A stretch of DNA of 64,000 bases from NCBI RefSeq assembly GCF_963422355.1, contig NC_085088.1, forward strand, positions 7,327,485-7,391,484, given 5' to 3'. Both the position numbers and the translations under genes were made by a program. Below, one piece after another: positions 36,601-48,992 of the stretch. Position 1 is the stretch's first letter. Each line of letters starts with the position of its first letter. The notes under the pieces were generated by a model, which was not told the DNA's origin, made no database searches, and saw only the letters and a list, made by a program, of their open reading frames with translations. The DNA is from Corticium candelabrum. Lineage: Eukaryota > Porifera > Homoscleromorpha > Homosclerophorida > Plakinidae.

Positions 36601-38658
36601 CAAGATCTTTACGTTTTAGATTCTTCATGATAGCATAGAGCTGCTGGTCCCCCCAACGACAACATAACATGAAAAGCCTTCCTGACCTATGCAAAGATCT
36701 TTCTTCAGTTCAATAAGGTATGATGCAACATCTTCTGGTCTACCTGAGTATGCCTCTCTAACTGTTGCATATTTGATCACATGAGACTCAGCAGGTGTGA
36801 ATGACTCTAACCTAGTCCATAAGACCTGGAGAAGTGACTGCATGAGAGCACTCTGATGGTTTGCAAAACAAACGATCTGCGGAACCAATGACAGAAAGCA
36901 CGGTTGATGTAAACTTACAATAATGTGCTCGTTCAGAAATGGTCAAGTCTAAGAAATCTAATTCTTGCAAGCTTTCAGGCAGTCGAGATACCGCACAGCT
37001 AGCTAATGGGCAAGCAGTTGGACAGGGTTCTGCAGGTGGGGAATGATGTGAAACTTGGCCTGTCAGGAGATGCAGCATTCGCTTTTGGTATCCACCACTA
37101 AAATCTTCTTTGCAAAAGCCATCTTGAATTCCAAGTTGTCTCCAAAACTGCATCACATCTAACTCATTAATCAACTTCGTTCAACAGCCCAATGTTTGCC
37201 ATGATTTCTGATGTGATGGATGGATGGCAGAATCCCAAACATACCCAAAATCTGAAAACCTCTGTCTCTAAGGCTATTAGCAAATGCAAACAATCCTAGC
37301 AGAGTTTGAAGAAAACAAGACCTTCTATCTAGCAAGTTGCAAAGTAATGCAATGACCATATGCAACTTCAATTGCTTTTTAACCTCAGTGGTGTTTGAAA
37401 TTCTGGCACAACTTTCCAAAAATCGTTTTAACTCAGGATGAATAAACTGGTTTAAAGAATGACAAAGAGATTTGCCTTCATCTGGAAACAGCGAGCGATA
37501 ATCAAACCTTCCTGAAACAGGTAGCATGCTGCACTGTTCCTTAATCAAATTACGAAAGTTCTGGGCTGTAAATGACGTTGACCTAGTGTCAATGATCTTT
37601 CTGTACATAGCTGCAGCACCCTTTGGATGAAAAAATGTTTCGTCATATACCATGTAGCCATGTTTTTCTAGGACCAACATGAATTCGATACTTATCTATG
37701 ATGTCCACGTGTTTTTCAAAGTATCTTCGAAAGCACAAGACTTTCTGTTTCAAAGAGTGACTATCTAAGCAGGTATTGGCCTCTCTCATGGCACCCTTCA
37801 AAGGAGAATATGATATCTTTGTACATTAAATAACCATCAATTTCAAGGGCATGGACAGCTGACAAGGTGACTTTGGCGATAGTTTCGCTATCATCAAAAT
37901 TTGAAAGAAGGTCCCCGGCAATATCTATTTGACGATCAGACAGGCATAGGGCAGCACAGTTTCCACATAGACAGTCTCTGCTAGATAGCTGTGGAAATCC
38001 TTCAAACTGAGTAAAAAGAAGTGACACTACTTCTGCTCGTTCTCCCAACATCTCCCAATTTTTATCCCAATCACCTCGATCACATATTCTGCACTGCTGA
38101 CATCCTAGGTAAGTTTTCATCATTTGGAAGTGTTTTTCACACATGGGACAGTCTAAGTGCATGTCCTGCTCTAAGCCAAAAACCTCTTCCAAACCAGTTG
38201 AATGCACTGTGGAACATCTGAGACGCCAGACCAATTCTTCACTTCTCCGCAAGTACAAGTATCACTACTCTGTTGGTGACACACAGCACAATGAAACTCA
38301 AATTGTTTCTGCCATCTAGGGATTTCTCTAGAATGTCTTCTTAAACAATCAGCAAAGCAGGCTTTACAGAGGCAACTGCTTAAACAATCAGCAAAGCAGG
38401 CTTTACAGAGGCAACTGTCTGGTCGCAAATCGAATGCTCTACTGCTTCCACGAGACAAGTAGGAAGAAAAAGAGGATGCATTACGCTCATTGCCAAGGTG
38501 TCACATTTCAGTCCCACCATGATGTTCTCTGTATGTAGCAGAGCTACCTAGCTGCACCCACACCTCGCATGAACCGCATATGTGCGTGTCTTCTACGGTT
38601 GACTTTCTACCTTTTTTTGCAGGAGGCGTAAATCCGCTCCCACTTTGCCCACTCATGA
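33697..38658 (-). pseudogene. long cysteine-rich mobile-element gene, frame-shifted
   Basis: About 5 kb of the minus strand is coding-like in 13 overlapping frames, with a plausible start at 38658 (MSGQSGSGFTPPAKKGRKS). The order is: a Cys-rich N-terminal region (38458-37761: CLCKACFADC twice, CPMCEKHF, CQQCRICDRGDW, CLCGNCAALC); a middle region (37680-36133) with SPVPGDWHFIKTVSEVL and YYMAIRSGNRVLCNACIKQF; ALDELHETEINCGLKEVVSR (36030); and a Cys-rich end (34035-33697) with CTTRCRCRGNCRNPHN, which resembles a CXC-type zinc motif. PGDWH followed by ALDExHE is the signature of large repetitive ORFs in cnidarian and sponge genomes, but I cannot name the family. Single-base shifts between frames, for example near 36860, 36680 and 36400, suggest a decayed copy. 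Confidence 0.5.
38341..38418. repeat. 39-bp tandem duplication inside the element gene
   Basis: Two adjacent, almost identical 39-bp units each encode CLCKACFADCL on the minus strand. The length is a multiple of three, so the frame is kept. Confidence 0.9.
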
Positions 38659-38659
38659 T

Positions 38660-41380
38660 GGAACATCAACCGCACACTCAAGGTCAATGGCTGTATGTAT
38701 GCCGTTAATTAACTAAGGAGAATACAAATCAAAGACGAGGGCTCGACAACCACAAATAGATACAAGGCTTCCTACCTCACTGCCTACAAAGGACTGCCAG
38801 AATGCAGAGACACTGTGAAGCAAGCAAATATTACCAGTAAGCTACACGTAGAAAGACCTGAAGCTTACCAATGTCAAAAGCCGGACCCAGTCTGATTCTT
38901 GATGCAACAACACTGAACAGCTGCCGTCGGATATTCGCCAGCTTGAGGGGAACGATTGCTCGCTAATTTGTGAAAGCAACCGCAGATATCTAAATGGCGC
39001 GAAGTAGCACCGCCCCGACACAACAAATCACGCCAAAATCTGAGTGCCATCTGTCGTGAGTCCAGCTAATAGCGTTGATACGGCGGTAGTTTGCATGGTG
39101 GCATCGAGACCTGACGGCTTAGGAAAGCACACGCGCGAATGAAGCAACTGCAGATAAAGGGAGGAAAATCAGTTGGGCAAAATGTAGAGAACAAAAGAAT
39201 GTCGCTTACTTTGACCGCTCACAGGAAACTACGTAACATTAGCCCAAGAAAACTCATACCCAGCAAGCTCCAACGCAACCGATTCCTCATCGAAGTGCAC
39301 GTGCTAACGACAGTCTTCCACATGCTTTACAACAAATGCCAATAACACTCACCTTGTACGATTACACCGCGAGTCAAGACGACCGGAAACCGCCATAATC
39401 ATCGTCACTTTGACCTGGTCTTGCACCTCCAAACAAGAAAAGATTCCACCTTGACAAGAAGTTCTGAAGAAAGCAATAGTGCAGGCACATCTAACAACCA
39501 AGTAGGTTGGATTCGCTCCGCTCTCTGGGTTGGGCGAAATACAAATAGTTGAAGCTACCGGCCGACGAACGTCATAATTGGCCGTTTTGCTCGTCTTCTT
39601 GCAGGCGTATCTAGATCTCTCTAGGATTGGAAGGCACGCAAAAAAACAGAGAATAGATCAGTTGTCAACGATGCGTTGTAAGGTGTGCTGAGCTCTAAGA
39701 CTTACTAGACTGTGAGCCGATGATTCGATGTCGTCATACAAGCTAGCGATACGCCCTACAGAGACGGTCAGATTACCCGGGACATATCGCGAACTTAATT
39801 TCCCCGGTTGTTTGGTAGACTGAGAGTACGGAAGCCGATAGGTTCGCGTTTATCTATAGACTCGACCCAGTCTCTTCCGCCCTCGTCATTCCCCGGGTAA
39901 TCAATCCTCGCCGTAGAGACCACTCGATCATGCTCCGCTCACTGCTAGTGGTTACTGTTTGTGTGCATGCAAATAATTCTCAAAAGTTCAAACTGTAGTA
40001 TTTACAATAATTGGAAAGTCCTGTTTATCCGTGCCGACTGCTGCAGCAAGTTTTCTGTTTCAAAAGCCTGTCACTGAACATACCAGTTTCTCGTCCAAAT
40101 TAGGTAAGAGGCAGATTCTCCTGGTACTAACGCTCCAAACTCTTCAGCTTGTCGTTTCTAGAAGGGGTCTGTACACATAGGTAGAGGGACACGGATTAGT
40201 CCAAGCGCTGACTTTTTCTGTCTTTCATAAAATCTTTCCCTGCACAATTGCACAAACAAAAGAAATCGTAATTACAGTCCCAACAACATTGAGTCTAACT
40301 AGTTGATCAAGGAAGTGATCCAGAAACAGAACGACAACAGCTCTTCTATAGTACTCTTCTATTGTCTCTGTGAGAACATTTACACGGTTCCTTTGCGTGT
40401 ACCACAACGAAAAGATAGAGATGGCACACAGTCACCTTCAGCTTCATGAATATTTTCAGCTCCATATTTGAACCATCGGTTACTGTGTTCCGACACGCTA
40501 TCCCTGAAAGTCCTATCTGTATACGTCTCTACATAACTCTCTAGAATCTTTCTTAGAGAAGATCTATAGAAATTCCTTAAGACACGCCCACTGGGTTGGA
40601 GTGCACCATCTCTGGATTATTTGGCAAGGTTTCGGTGTTTTAGTTGTTGAAATTAGATTGGAGTAGTATGCGTTTAATTAATTAAAATAAGTTTTTATAA
40701 TTACGCTTATTTAGCTCGCGCTAAGCCGAAACACTGAAGACGCCCTAGCTGCTTCAAGTGTCGCGCCTACTTTAGTATAGTATTTGTCAAATAACTGCGC
40801 TTGTATCCGCAATTCTAAATTTTCATGTAGAAACTGTGTTTGTTTGGTTGGTTTTGGTTTGTTTGTGTGTGTAGTCCAAAGATTGTTAGTGTTATAACTT
40901 ATTTTGGTTTTGCAAACCAAGAAAGTTATTCTTTTGCACGAGAGGCTGGCAAATTTCAAAAAAAAAAAAGATAATGATCCTAACCATGAAACAAAGAGAA
41001 AGTGAAGGGATTTAGTCTGTCAGGATTTGGAGTCAATAGGTGCATCATGCCAAGGGCACCAGGTGTACATGAGATGCCAATGAAGGGGTGGTGTGACATT
41101 GTCGAGAGGGAGTGTCTGAGTCGATCTTATATAAGGCAGCAGTAAATCGTAAGAAGAACAGATGTGCAGCAAACATTCTATCTTAGGGGAAAGGTTACAT
41201 CTGTGAATGCAAGAGAACATGCATTTAAAGATCAGACGACCTTGTAAGGCATTACCGATTTTGCTGGAACACTATATAGCAATTTGGCAGTTAGCCAAGG
41301 ATGACAATCTGAGGGTACAGTTATTATGGTTAATTACTACATGGGCGGCTTAAAAGTTCAAGGATCAAGGTGTGCGTGCG
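38660..41380. other. no gene recognised
   Basis: This lies upstream of the element gene. Frames of 60-82 codons occur on both strands without motifs. A stretch at about 40695 (AATTACGC-TATTTAGC-CGCGCTA) has a relative at about 48609, which suggests a dispersed repeat. No splice-consistent exon chain is visible. Confidence 0.4.
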
Positions 41381-41385
41381 TGCGT

Positions 41386-41545
41386 GCTGTAGCTCAATTG
41401 GTTAGACAGTGCATTTGGAAATGGCAACATCCGGGTTGCAAAGTTCAAGTCACAGTGATGGCGAGCTATGGCATAACACTTACACAAAATTGCTTCTCTC
41501 GATTCAGAAGTATAAATGAGTACCTGGTCTTTGAACTGGGGTGGA
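41386..41545 (+). mobile_element. tRNA-derived SINE
   Basis: The head reads like a tRNA gene. An A-box-like TAGCTCAATTGG at 41390 and a B-box-like AGTTCAAGTC near 41443 are correctly spaced for a pol III promoter. The anticodon arm no longer folds into a proper tRNA. The body then carries ACACAAAATTGCTTCTCTCG and TATAAATGAGTACCTGG, a tail type I associate with metazoan tRNA SINEs. The 3' end is uncertain and may run to about 41740. Confidence 0.55.
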
Positions 41546-41939
41546 CAAGACCGCTGGCTTGGCAGTAACATAGCGCATGATGTTATGGAGCTGCGCCACG
41601 CCATAGTCAGTGCCCCTTGATGACTCTGGCCAAGCCCCAGGAGGATTGTAGCGCTGGTCCTTAAGCTTCCACGTAGCGCATGGAGGCCCTGTCTCTAGAG
41701 GCAAGGGAGCTATCTCTGTAACTGACCCTATGGTCGACGTCGAGCGACGTGGAGAGCATAACTTTTGTCCATTTTTTTGCGCTCGCGCCTGTATAGGCTA
41801 CTTAATAATCCTCTCAAGTAACATGACAAGCTTCAATGTTGGGCAGTACACTTTGCAGAAGTTAGTGTCTAATTATTGCTCATCGAACTGTCAGTTGGAC
41901 ATTAACTAATGCACTGCCAGACATCATAGCTTCCATTCT

Positions 41940-43440
41940 CAGATGATGAAGACCTGTTCCGGGTCACATCTGAAAATGAGATTCGGGTACCTATGGCACA
42001 TCTCAAAGATGGTAAGGCTCCGGGTCCTGAGGAGCTGACGGCATATCTGCTGAGCTGCTGAAGTTGATAGAAGGCAAAACCATCTGCTGGTTCACCTCAC
42101 TGTTCAACTCCATTTGGAGCAGTGAGAGCATCCCCACCTTATGGTTCCGCTTCACAAGAAGAAAAGGCTATCCGAGTGCGACAACTACAGACGCATTGCC
42201 GATTTGAGCATCCCTAGCATGGTCTTTACTCTCGTTATATTGAACAGGATCCAACACAGAGTTGAAATCGTCTTGTGTGGAAACCAGTGTGGCTTCCGCA
42301 AGGGTATATGTACGTAGAGGGTGCACTGAGCAACTCTTCTCTCTCAGGGTGTTGATTGAAAAAGACGGGTAGTACCATCGTCTTCTATACGTCTACTTTG
42401 TAGACCTCCGTAAGGCCTACGATTCAATCAACAGAGAAGCTCTCTGGTCTCAGTCTGTGCTCTAATATTGTTACCATCTGCCATTTAAATTGCTCAACAT
42501 CACCAAGCATTGCGCAATAACACTTCTGCCGCTATGGTAAAACATCGTATTTCTCTGTATTTAGTGGTGTCAAACAGGGTTGTGTACTTGCTCCAACTAT
42601 GTTCAACCTCTACTTTGATACTACGATTCACCTTGCTATTACTGACCAACCAACAGGATGTAGGCCTGTGCTTGTCATACCTCATGGATGCTGACTTGGT
42701 ATGGAACATAAAGAAGCTTACATCAGAGGTGTCAGTGACAGATCTTGAATATGCTGATAGTATGGCACAGATATCTGATTCCCATGACAGCCTCTCTGCC
42801 TTGCTGGAATCTCTGGATTCCTCTTTCCATCACACGGGACTTACCATCAACTGCAAGAAGACAAAGTTTCTAGCTGTCTTACCTGGAGATGATTCCCATC
42901 TTCCATCTCTTATTCTTCCCTATCCTGGTTGTGATCCCATTGAGGTGGTGCCATCCTTCTAGTACCTTAGAAGTTTGAATTCTGTCTTCAACAATTGTAC
43001 CTTGGACGTTGACATATCAGTACGGATCACCAAAGCATCCTTTGGCACCAGGAGAAGATCAAGCTCACGACCAAACTGAGCATCTATATCTATGTCTCTG
43101 TAGTTCTTTCTACCCTCCTGTATGATCTGGGAACAGCAGCACTTTTGGAGTCACGGGTATATCGTCTACAGAGTTTCGTGATGTGAAGCCTCCGCTCAGT
43201 CGTTGGAGTGTCCCTATGGGACAAGAAGAGACACCACCTTCAAAGATAGCCCACCCATCAGATAGCCCACCTACAAAGAACCTCCATCATGCTAACTCGG
43301 AGACGTCTTTGACTATTGAATCACATCCTGCGCACGAATGAGAGTCGTCTACCGATAAATCTTTTGGTGCGAGCATCTTCCCAAGGTAGACGTTCAGTGG
43401 GACGCCAGAGAATGAGAGGGATTTGAGGAATTGCAAACTT
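41940..43440 (+). pseudogene. RTE-like LINE, degenerate
   Basis: Plus-strand frames in order: LLKLIEGKTICWFTSLFNSI (about 42060), YVYFVDLRKAYDSINREALW (about 42390-42450, finger/palm of reverse transcriptase), GVKQGCVLAPTMFNLYF (about 42565-42615), LEYADSMAQI (about 42745, YADD changed to YADS), LTINCKKTKFLAV (about 42840-42880), RSVVGVSLWDKK (about 43195-43230), and RTNESRLPINLLV (about 43330). Many stops and shifts. The C-terminal part is of the same kind as the piece at 18.02 kb. Confidence 0.7.
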
Positions 43441-43444
43441 CAGA

Positions 43445-44280
43445 AGGATTAGAGAATACTAGAACACAAGATATCGAGCTCCCGGCTCTGGCGGTGCTTC
43501 GATCTGCTCGTACGCCTTGATGTTTGGCTTACACAACGGAATAGACATACGTTCTCGTTCCACATGTCCAAGGCGAAGAGCCCCTTTTGGCGTATCCAAT
43601 CGGGGAGCTGTTGTGTGAAGACGTGCTTCTCACATGGATGATGTGGAGTTGGTAACAACCTGACCTCCTTCGCATACAGTGGCGAGGGAAGCCTCTGTTG
43701 AGTGGGGGAGGGGTACTGCTTGTATGTCGATCTATTAAATATGTTAATACGCATAACTTAATACACATACATACACATAAAATCGTTAAGTCATTGTTAT
43801 AGTACCCAATTCCCTTGTTATATACATGTATATCTATGTATACCAGCTATTTGTCTAATATGGCGCAATTTTGGTAGCCGGTGGGAGTGCCTTCACGTCT
43901 CGGGCGCCGAGAGGCGTAGAGACCCACGTTTACATTGTAGAGAAAAAGGACGGGAGGATCGTTTTTAAGGATCTCTGCAATGCAAACAGGCTATTCTTGG
44001 CAGGTGGTAAGATTTTAATCCCAGACCCCCTACACATAACTGAAGAAAGCCATCAGAACGAACCATTAAGTGGTTTAGAAAACCTACAAACTAGAGAAAA
44101 CAAAAGGGACACAAGGAGTCTCCTTGCTACACACCAGATGACGACGCTCAATGGATATCCAAATCTGAGTTCACCTTCCAATCCATAGCACCACTGAACC
44201 CAAGTAAAGAGTTCACGCAGGGAGGTCAGACAAAATTAGCCCGAGAAAGCTGCTTCGATCGCAATTGTTGAAAGCGTACA
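43445..44280. other. no gene recognised
   Basis: A 105-codon frame at 43871-44188 and an antisense pair near 43450-43770 show no motif I can name. Confidence 0.35.
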
Positions 44281-44282
44281 TA

Positions 44283-44879
44283 TCACTCTTTAAACAGCAT
44301 TAAGGTGGCATCATCACCGTGTTCAGATATTACTTTTTGTACATAGCGAATGGAAAGATGCTTCCAAACAGCTGCAGAATTTTTGTACATCAACAACTTA
44401 CAAAATTGTACAAAAGTATCACACTTTGCCATGCTACATGGGTCTTGTTTTGTAAACATTCCTGACTGCTTGCCCTCTCGACAGCTGCGTAGATTCATTA
44501 AAACAAACTTTATTGCTTGAAAGGAAATAGTGTTACTCTTATGCTGATGAGTAATCATTAGAATGAACAAGGCGTGGCGCAAGATAAGAGTAAAACAAGT
44601 AAGACCGTCGAGGTGGAAAACTGAAAGAATTTACAAGTAAACTTTTGGGCAACACGCATCATAAAGTTCTTGTAGTTTATCTAAACTACGTATAACGTTT
44701 ATCCCTAATTCATTAAATTTATTAGTTGAATGTGTTATGTTGTAAGAGCTATATATAGAAGAATACTTGTGGTTTGATTTTAGGTGATCTTTTAACTGTA
44801 GCTGAGACTCTGACATCTGGTGAATTGAGCTTTTGCCGGGAGATGCTACGTAGTGCTGTAGCTCGGAGAAGGACAACAC
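44283..44879 (-). CDS. possible unrecognised small gene (two frames)
   Basis: Two minus-strand frames, 44879-44631 (82 aa) and 44582-44283 (99 aa), have coding-like composition and end in ordinary stops. The second is Cys/Lys-rich (SCREGKQSGMFTKQDPCSMA, WKHLSIRYVQKVISEHGDD). I recognise no family and see no clear intron joining them. They could be parts of one gene, an unlisted element, or chance. Confidence 0.2.
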
Positions 44880-44884
44880 GAGAT

Positions 44885-45394
44885 AAATGAAGTGAGTGGT
44901 CTCTGTCAGGATATTACGCTTTTGTTTATGCTGACAGATATTACGCTTGTGTTTATGCTGTTAGCTGTGTTGTATATATACACCTATGACATTCACAGTT
45001 CAGCTCCGCTCTCCAACATACTACACTAGCTGCTAGTGTTATGCAGTCTTAACCCTCTGGTACACTACTTGTCAACAATAGATTGCTGCCATTTATCAAT
45101 GTTTAATCAAATGTAACTGAAATCAATTTCCCCTTCCTTCAAGTCAATGTTGTCATTTGTTTCAAAAGATCAATTGAAAATGGTGAGATCTCACCATCTT
45201 GAACGACCTGAAATGAAGCAGTTCCACGTGTTGTGGTTTGTTGGTTACGTAAGGACGTTTTAGTTATGTTCATAGTTTTCTAATGAAATATGCCATAATA
45301 GATTGCACAGCAGGAAGTATAATGACTTCTACAATTATTATTGACTACGATAAAGAGCAATGATTTGTTTAGGATGGGATGTGTTTGGCCTTAT
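44885..45394. other. no gene seen
   Basis: AT-rich spacer with a short direct repeat (GATATTACGCTT-TGTTTATGCTG) at about 44910 and 44938. Confidence 0.5.
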
Positions 45395-45582
45395 TTAAAG
45401 TCAACAAGTTGAGAAGGCACTCATATATCTTGGTACAGAAATAGCAAATAGGCAAGCTCCTGGAAGGAACAAGCAGTTAAAATAAAAGCAAAAAAAGCGT
45501 TAATGCAGCGTTGTTAGTTATACAAACAGAAAACTAAAGTTCTCAATCTAGCAAGATTGCACTTGTTTTTGATCTCGATCCC

Positions 45583-47750
45583 TTAAGAGTTAAATAACAT
45601 GACGGCAAAAACACCTCCAATAACTGGACGAGCTCTAAAGCCCTTCACTCTACCAGTTGTTGTGAAATACCAATCACTGAATGGAACCCGATCTGGACTT
45701 TCATCAGCGAAATGGTACACACTGTTTGTAATTGCATCAAACTGGTCATGATTGCAAATTGAGGCGATCCACATAAGCCAGTCAGCTTTTGTAAAGTCTG
45801 CACGATTGTCAAGAGGAACACCATACGCATTCATCTTCTTTTGATAATAAGCACATTCCAAATCATAAACTGATTGAGGAAACAAATTTAAACCAAGGTA
45901 TCGATCATACACAAGATTGTATTTGAGTGACCACGTGTCAGGCAGATTGTACTGCAGTCGGTAATGATCTCCATCACTAGCATTTTTCATCCACATTGTT
46001 ACAAAATTCTTTGCTTGCATTAAGTAGTGTGTAGCTATGTCTTTCTGACCATCTTGTTCGAGTAAATATGCTAGTGCTCCGAGACCAACAATTCCTTTGA
46101 TTGCCAGGTTTGCATTATGTGGAGAAGGACCTTCAAAATCATCTGTGCACAACTGGTTGCCTGGATCAGGAAGGTTGGATACTAAATAGTCTCCCCATCT
46201 ACGAAGTAAAGGCCAGTAGGGTTCTAGATAAGTCAATGATCCCGGTTGACTCTGAAAGCCCAGTTTTTCTATATTTCTGTACCGTTTTGCTATGGCAGCT
46301 ATCATGATGAGCATGTTACCAGTCTCTTCCATTGGCATCTGTTCTTGATGATTTGGAGCAAGATCACAAATGGGCCAATGACCGAGATGATGCGGTGCCC
46401 AGGTAAGGTTGTAAGGAATATACTCACCGTATGCTTTTGTTTCATTATTAGCATATGCAAGAATTGGCATTAGAAGCTTTTGTAATCGACTTGGAAAAGC
46501 ATATACAAAAAGAGGAGAGCTCGGATAGAGAACATCAACTGTGCTCACATCACCATCACTTGAAATTTCCTTCAGAAAAGCCCATTCTTGCTGTAAAATG
46601 TCATTCCATACTAACTGTGTTCCACCCACAGTTTGTCGCCAGGCTAATGTTGCTATTGCACTGTAATTGTCAGCTGGATTAAAATACCCCGAGAATGCAC
46701 CAATAACCAGACCATCTGTCAGTATACATGTTAACGACAAAGGAGAGGCGTAAGTATGAGCAGATCTCAACATTTCTGCTGTATTATTGTTGTAGACATG
46801 CCGCCACAAAGGTATCATGTTATGTCCAAAATAGCGAATGGACACAACTTGATCATATGCTAGAACAATGTAACGACTTGCTGCATTGTCCATTCCCACA
46901 TTACCCAAATCCCATGAGACAGCTAAAACGGGCCAGTTGTCTTCACATGCACGTGGAGGCTTATCATCCTCATCAGGAAATGCTCTCCCAGTAGCAAATG
47001 ACCCTCTGGCATTGACATCACTCGTTATAACTGTAGACACATTGTCATTGTCTTCAACTGATGTATACCAGTAGCCCCAGTTTATTCTATCTGATCCCTG
47101 TTGCAAATATTTCTGATCGACGGTTCCTATAGACATAGTGTGGTGACCTTCTACAGCTGACCTATTGCGTGACCACGTGACCATTTCTTTGGAGTCCATC
47201 ACCGCCGGTTCAGCAGAATTGTCATAATAAAGTTGGACATGGTGTAATTTCCCGTCTTCAGACGACACGGAAAGGTTCAGATATGTCACAGGAATCTCAT
47301 ACAGGGAGACATACGTACCACCAAAGACTTCCCCGGGAATAGCAGAAACGCTAGAGAAGATGACATCCAATTTTACTCCATCCTGATGGAAGGTATAGTG
47401 AGTAGACGTTGGACCTACAGCCACTTCTGTTTGCTCAACATTCGGAATTGAAGAACCTGTTAGTAAGCTTTCCGGCCCCATGTAACGATATGTCTTGCTG
47501 TCTATCCGAATGAGACCTGCACATGAAACATTGCAAACCATCGGTTACTGTTCAGTTGTAGGCTTAGCTTACCCGTCAAACCCATGATGCCTCCTGACCA
47601 ATGCATCGGAAACTCGTCATACAGATTATCCGTTGCAGACCATATGCTTATATAGGGGTTGTTGACAACTAGAGGCACTGAAGGAGGTCGAAATGCGCTA
47701 AAGCAGGGCCCGATCAAGGCAACGCATAAGAAAAGCAGCGACACATCCAT
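45583..47750 (-). CDS. secreted glutaminase A-like protein, copy 4
   Basis: Exons 47750-47573 and 47516-45583, with a 55-bp intron, give 703 aa with signal peptide MDVSLLFLCVALIGPCFSAF. Exon 2 is 1934 nt. Copy 4 is the most diverged in the variable patches: PGEVFGGTYVSLYEIPVTYL near residue 115, LSLTCILTDGLVIGAFSGYF near 320, and SSDGDVSTVDVLYPSSPLFV near 375. The remainder stays nearly identical to the other copies, including WAPHHLGHWPICDL and the whole DUF1793-type end. Intact and probably expressed; substrate unknown. Confidence 0.9.
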
Positions 47751-47776
47751 TTTCGGTTTCTCAGCACTCCACTGAA

Positions 47777-47799
47777 CATGTGACCAGACAGATCACGTG
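47777..47799 (-). promoter_or_regulatory. paired E-boxes upstream of copy 4
   Basis: CATGTG at 47777-47782 and CACGTG at 47794-47799, 27 bp 5' of the start codon, with the invariant 17-bp offset. Confidence 0.55.
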
Positions 47800-47915
47800 A
47801 ACGTACACGTACAGTAAACTATACGTTTGTTTGTAGCAAAAGAAACAAGACGCTAAAAGCCAGTCAACTCTACCATGCTACTCTAAGTCAGGGGCGTCGG
47901 ACGGCCATGGCCGTC

Positions 47916-48234
47916 GTTACAGCGATATGTGTTTCCCCGGGTTACAAGTTTCCCCGCACGTATATCCGCATAATGTTGTGTGTCCCCGCACACATATATC
48001 ACTGGACTGTCTACATCAAAGATACCGCAAGAGTGCATGTTCCAACCTTCAAAATTTGATTTTTATTTTGTCAGATAATTGGAAGAGATTTAATTGTTAT
48101 TTCTGTAATAGCTTTATTTAATTAATAGTCTAAATTCAAGTAGCACTGCCAGAATTCATTGGGAACACAGCACTAGGTGTGTTTACCTAGTGTATGTTGT
48201 ACAGTACGTACACTTATCACTACTCTAGTATTAG

Positions 48235-48301
<67 letters not shown>

Positions 48302-48394
48302 CTAACAACTATATATTAGCAGGGGCCGTGCACACAAAACACTAAGAATATGTGTGCGGGAAACTTGTAACCCGGAAAAACACATCACTGTAAC
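47916..48394. mobile_element. TIR element carrying a GT microsatellite
   Basis: The first 50 bases (47916-47965: GTTACAG, then GGGTTACAAGTTTCCCCGCA) are closely complementary to 48346-48394, so both ends point outward as GTTACAG...CTGTAAC. The interior has no coding capacity and holds a long GT array. This is a non-autonomous DNA transposon of about 480 bp. I could not define the target duplication. Confidence 0.75.
48236..48298. repeat. (TG)n microsatellite
   Basis: About 31 uninterrupted TG units inside the TIR element. Confidence 0.95.
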
Positions 48395-48399
48395 ACCGT

Positions 48400-48990
48400 A
48401 CCAGCTAAAGAAATGGACTCACCAGTCGTCTAATACGCGTATACTTAAGATTAATAAATATCTAGCTAATACATGTTTTACACATACTGTTGGGTAACAA
48501 AAATTCGAGGCGAGGCCATCAAGTTGCTCGATATTCGGAGGTTTTCGATTTCCAGGTCATAGACGGTAGTAAAAATCCACTAAGAATATTTGGTAGTTTT
48601 CAGTGTCTATAATTACGCCTACTTAGCGCGCGCTAGCACCGTGTTTCTCCTCTGAGTTACGTTTAGACGGCTCTGCAATTTCTACTAAATATAGTAGGTT
48701 TGACTGTCCAGCCGGTCGTCTTCCCCCAGGAGGAGAAAGACTGGCTCCCCAAGAGGAGAAAGACCGAGGCTGGAGTCTTTTCCTCCTGAGGGGACAAGGG
48801 GCTGGACACTCCAGCCTACCTGCTTTACACTAAAAGAGTAGCACGGGCATCCTCACTACTACAGTAGTAGATCATTAGTAGTTATAAAGCTGTTATAATA
48901 TTTCTAATATACGTAGTACGGTACGTAGTAGTTATAAAGCAGTGATTTGTGTTATCTTGGCTCTATTGATGTGATTTACTAAAATGAAGT
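48400..48990. other. non-coding spacer with dispersed repeats
   Basis: 48515-48800 holds stretches also seen at 32.64 kb and about 40.7 kb, including an AGGAGGAGAAAGAC/GTCTTTTCCTCCT inverted pair at about 48730-48790. No gene is seen before the stop codon at 48993. Confidence 0.45.
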
Positions 48991-48992
48991 CA

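Larger units (their letters stand above)
45395..47800. repeat. segmental duplication block D (GtaA copy 4)
   Basis: Homology to the other copies begins about 190 bp 3' of the stop codon (GAGAAGGCACTCATAT) and runs to the E-box pair. It is the shortest of the four blocks. Confidence 0.8.

Noticed and set aside
41386..41460. tRNA gene
   Set aside because: A and B boxes are present, but the cloverleaf does not close and the sequence continues into a SINE tail.
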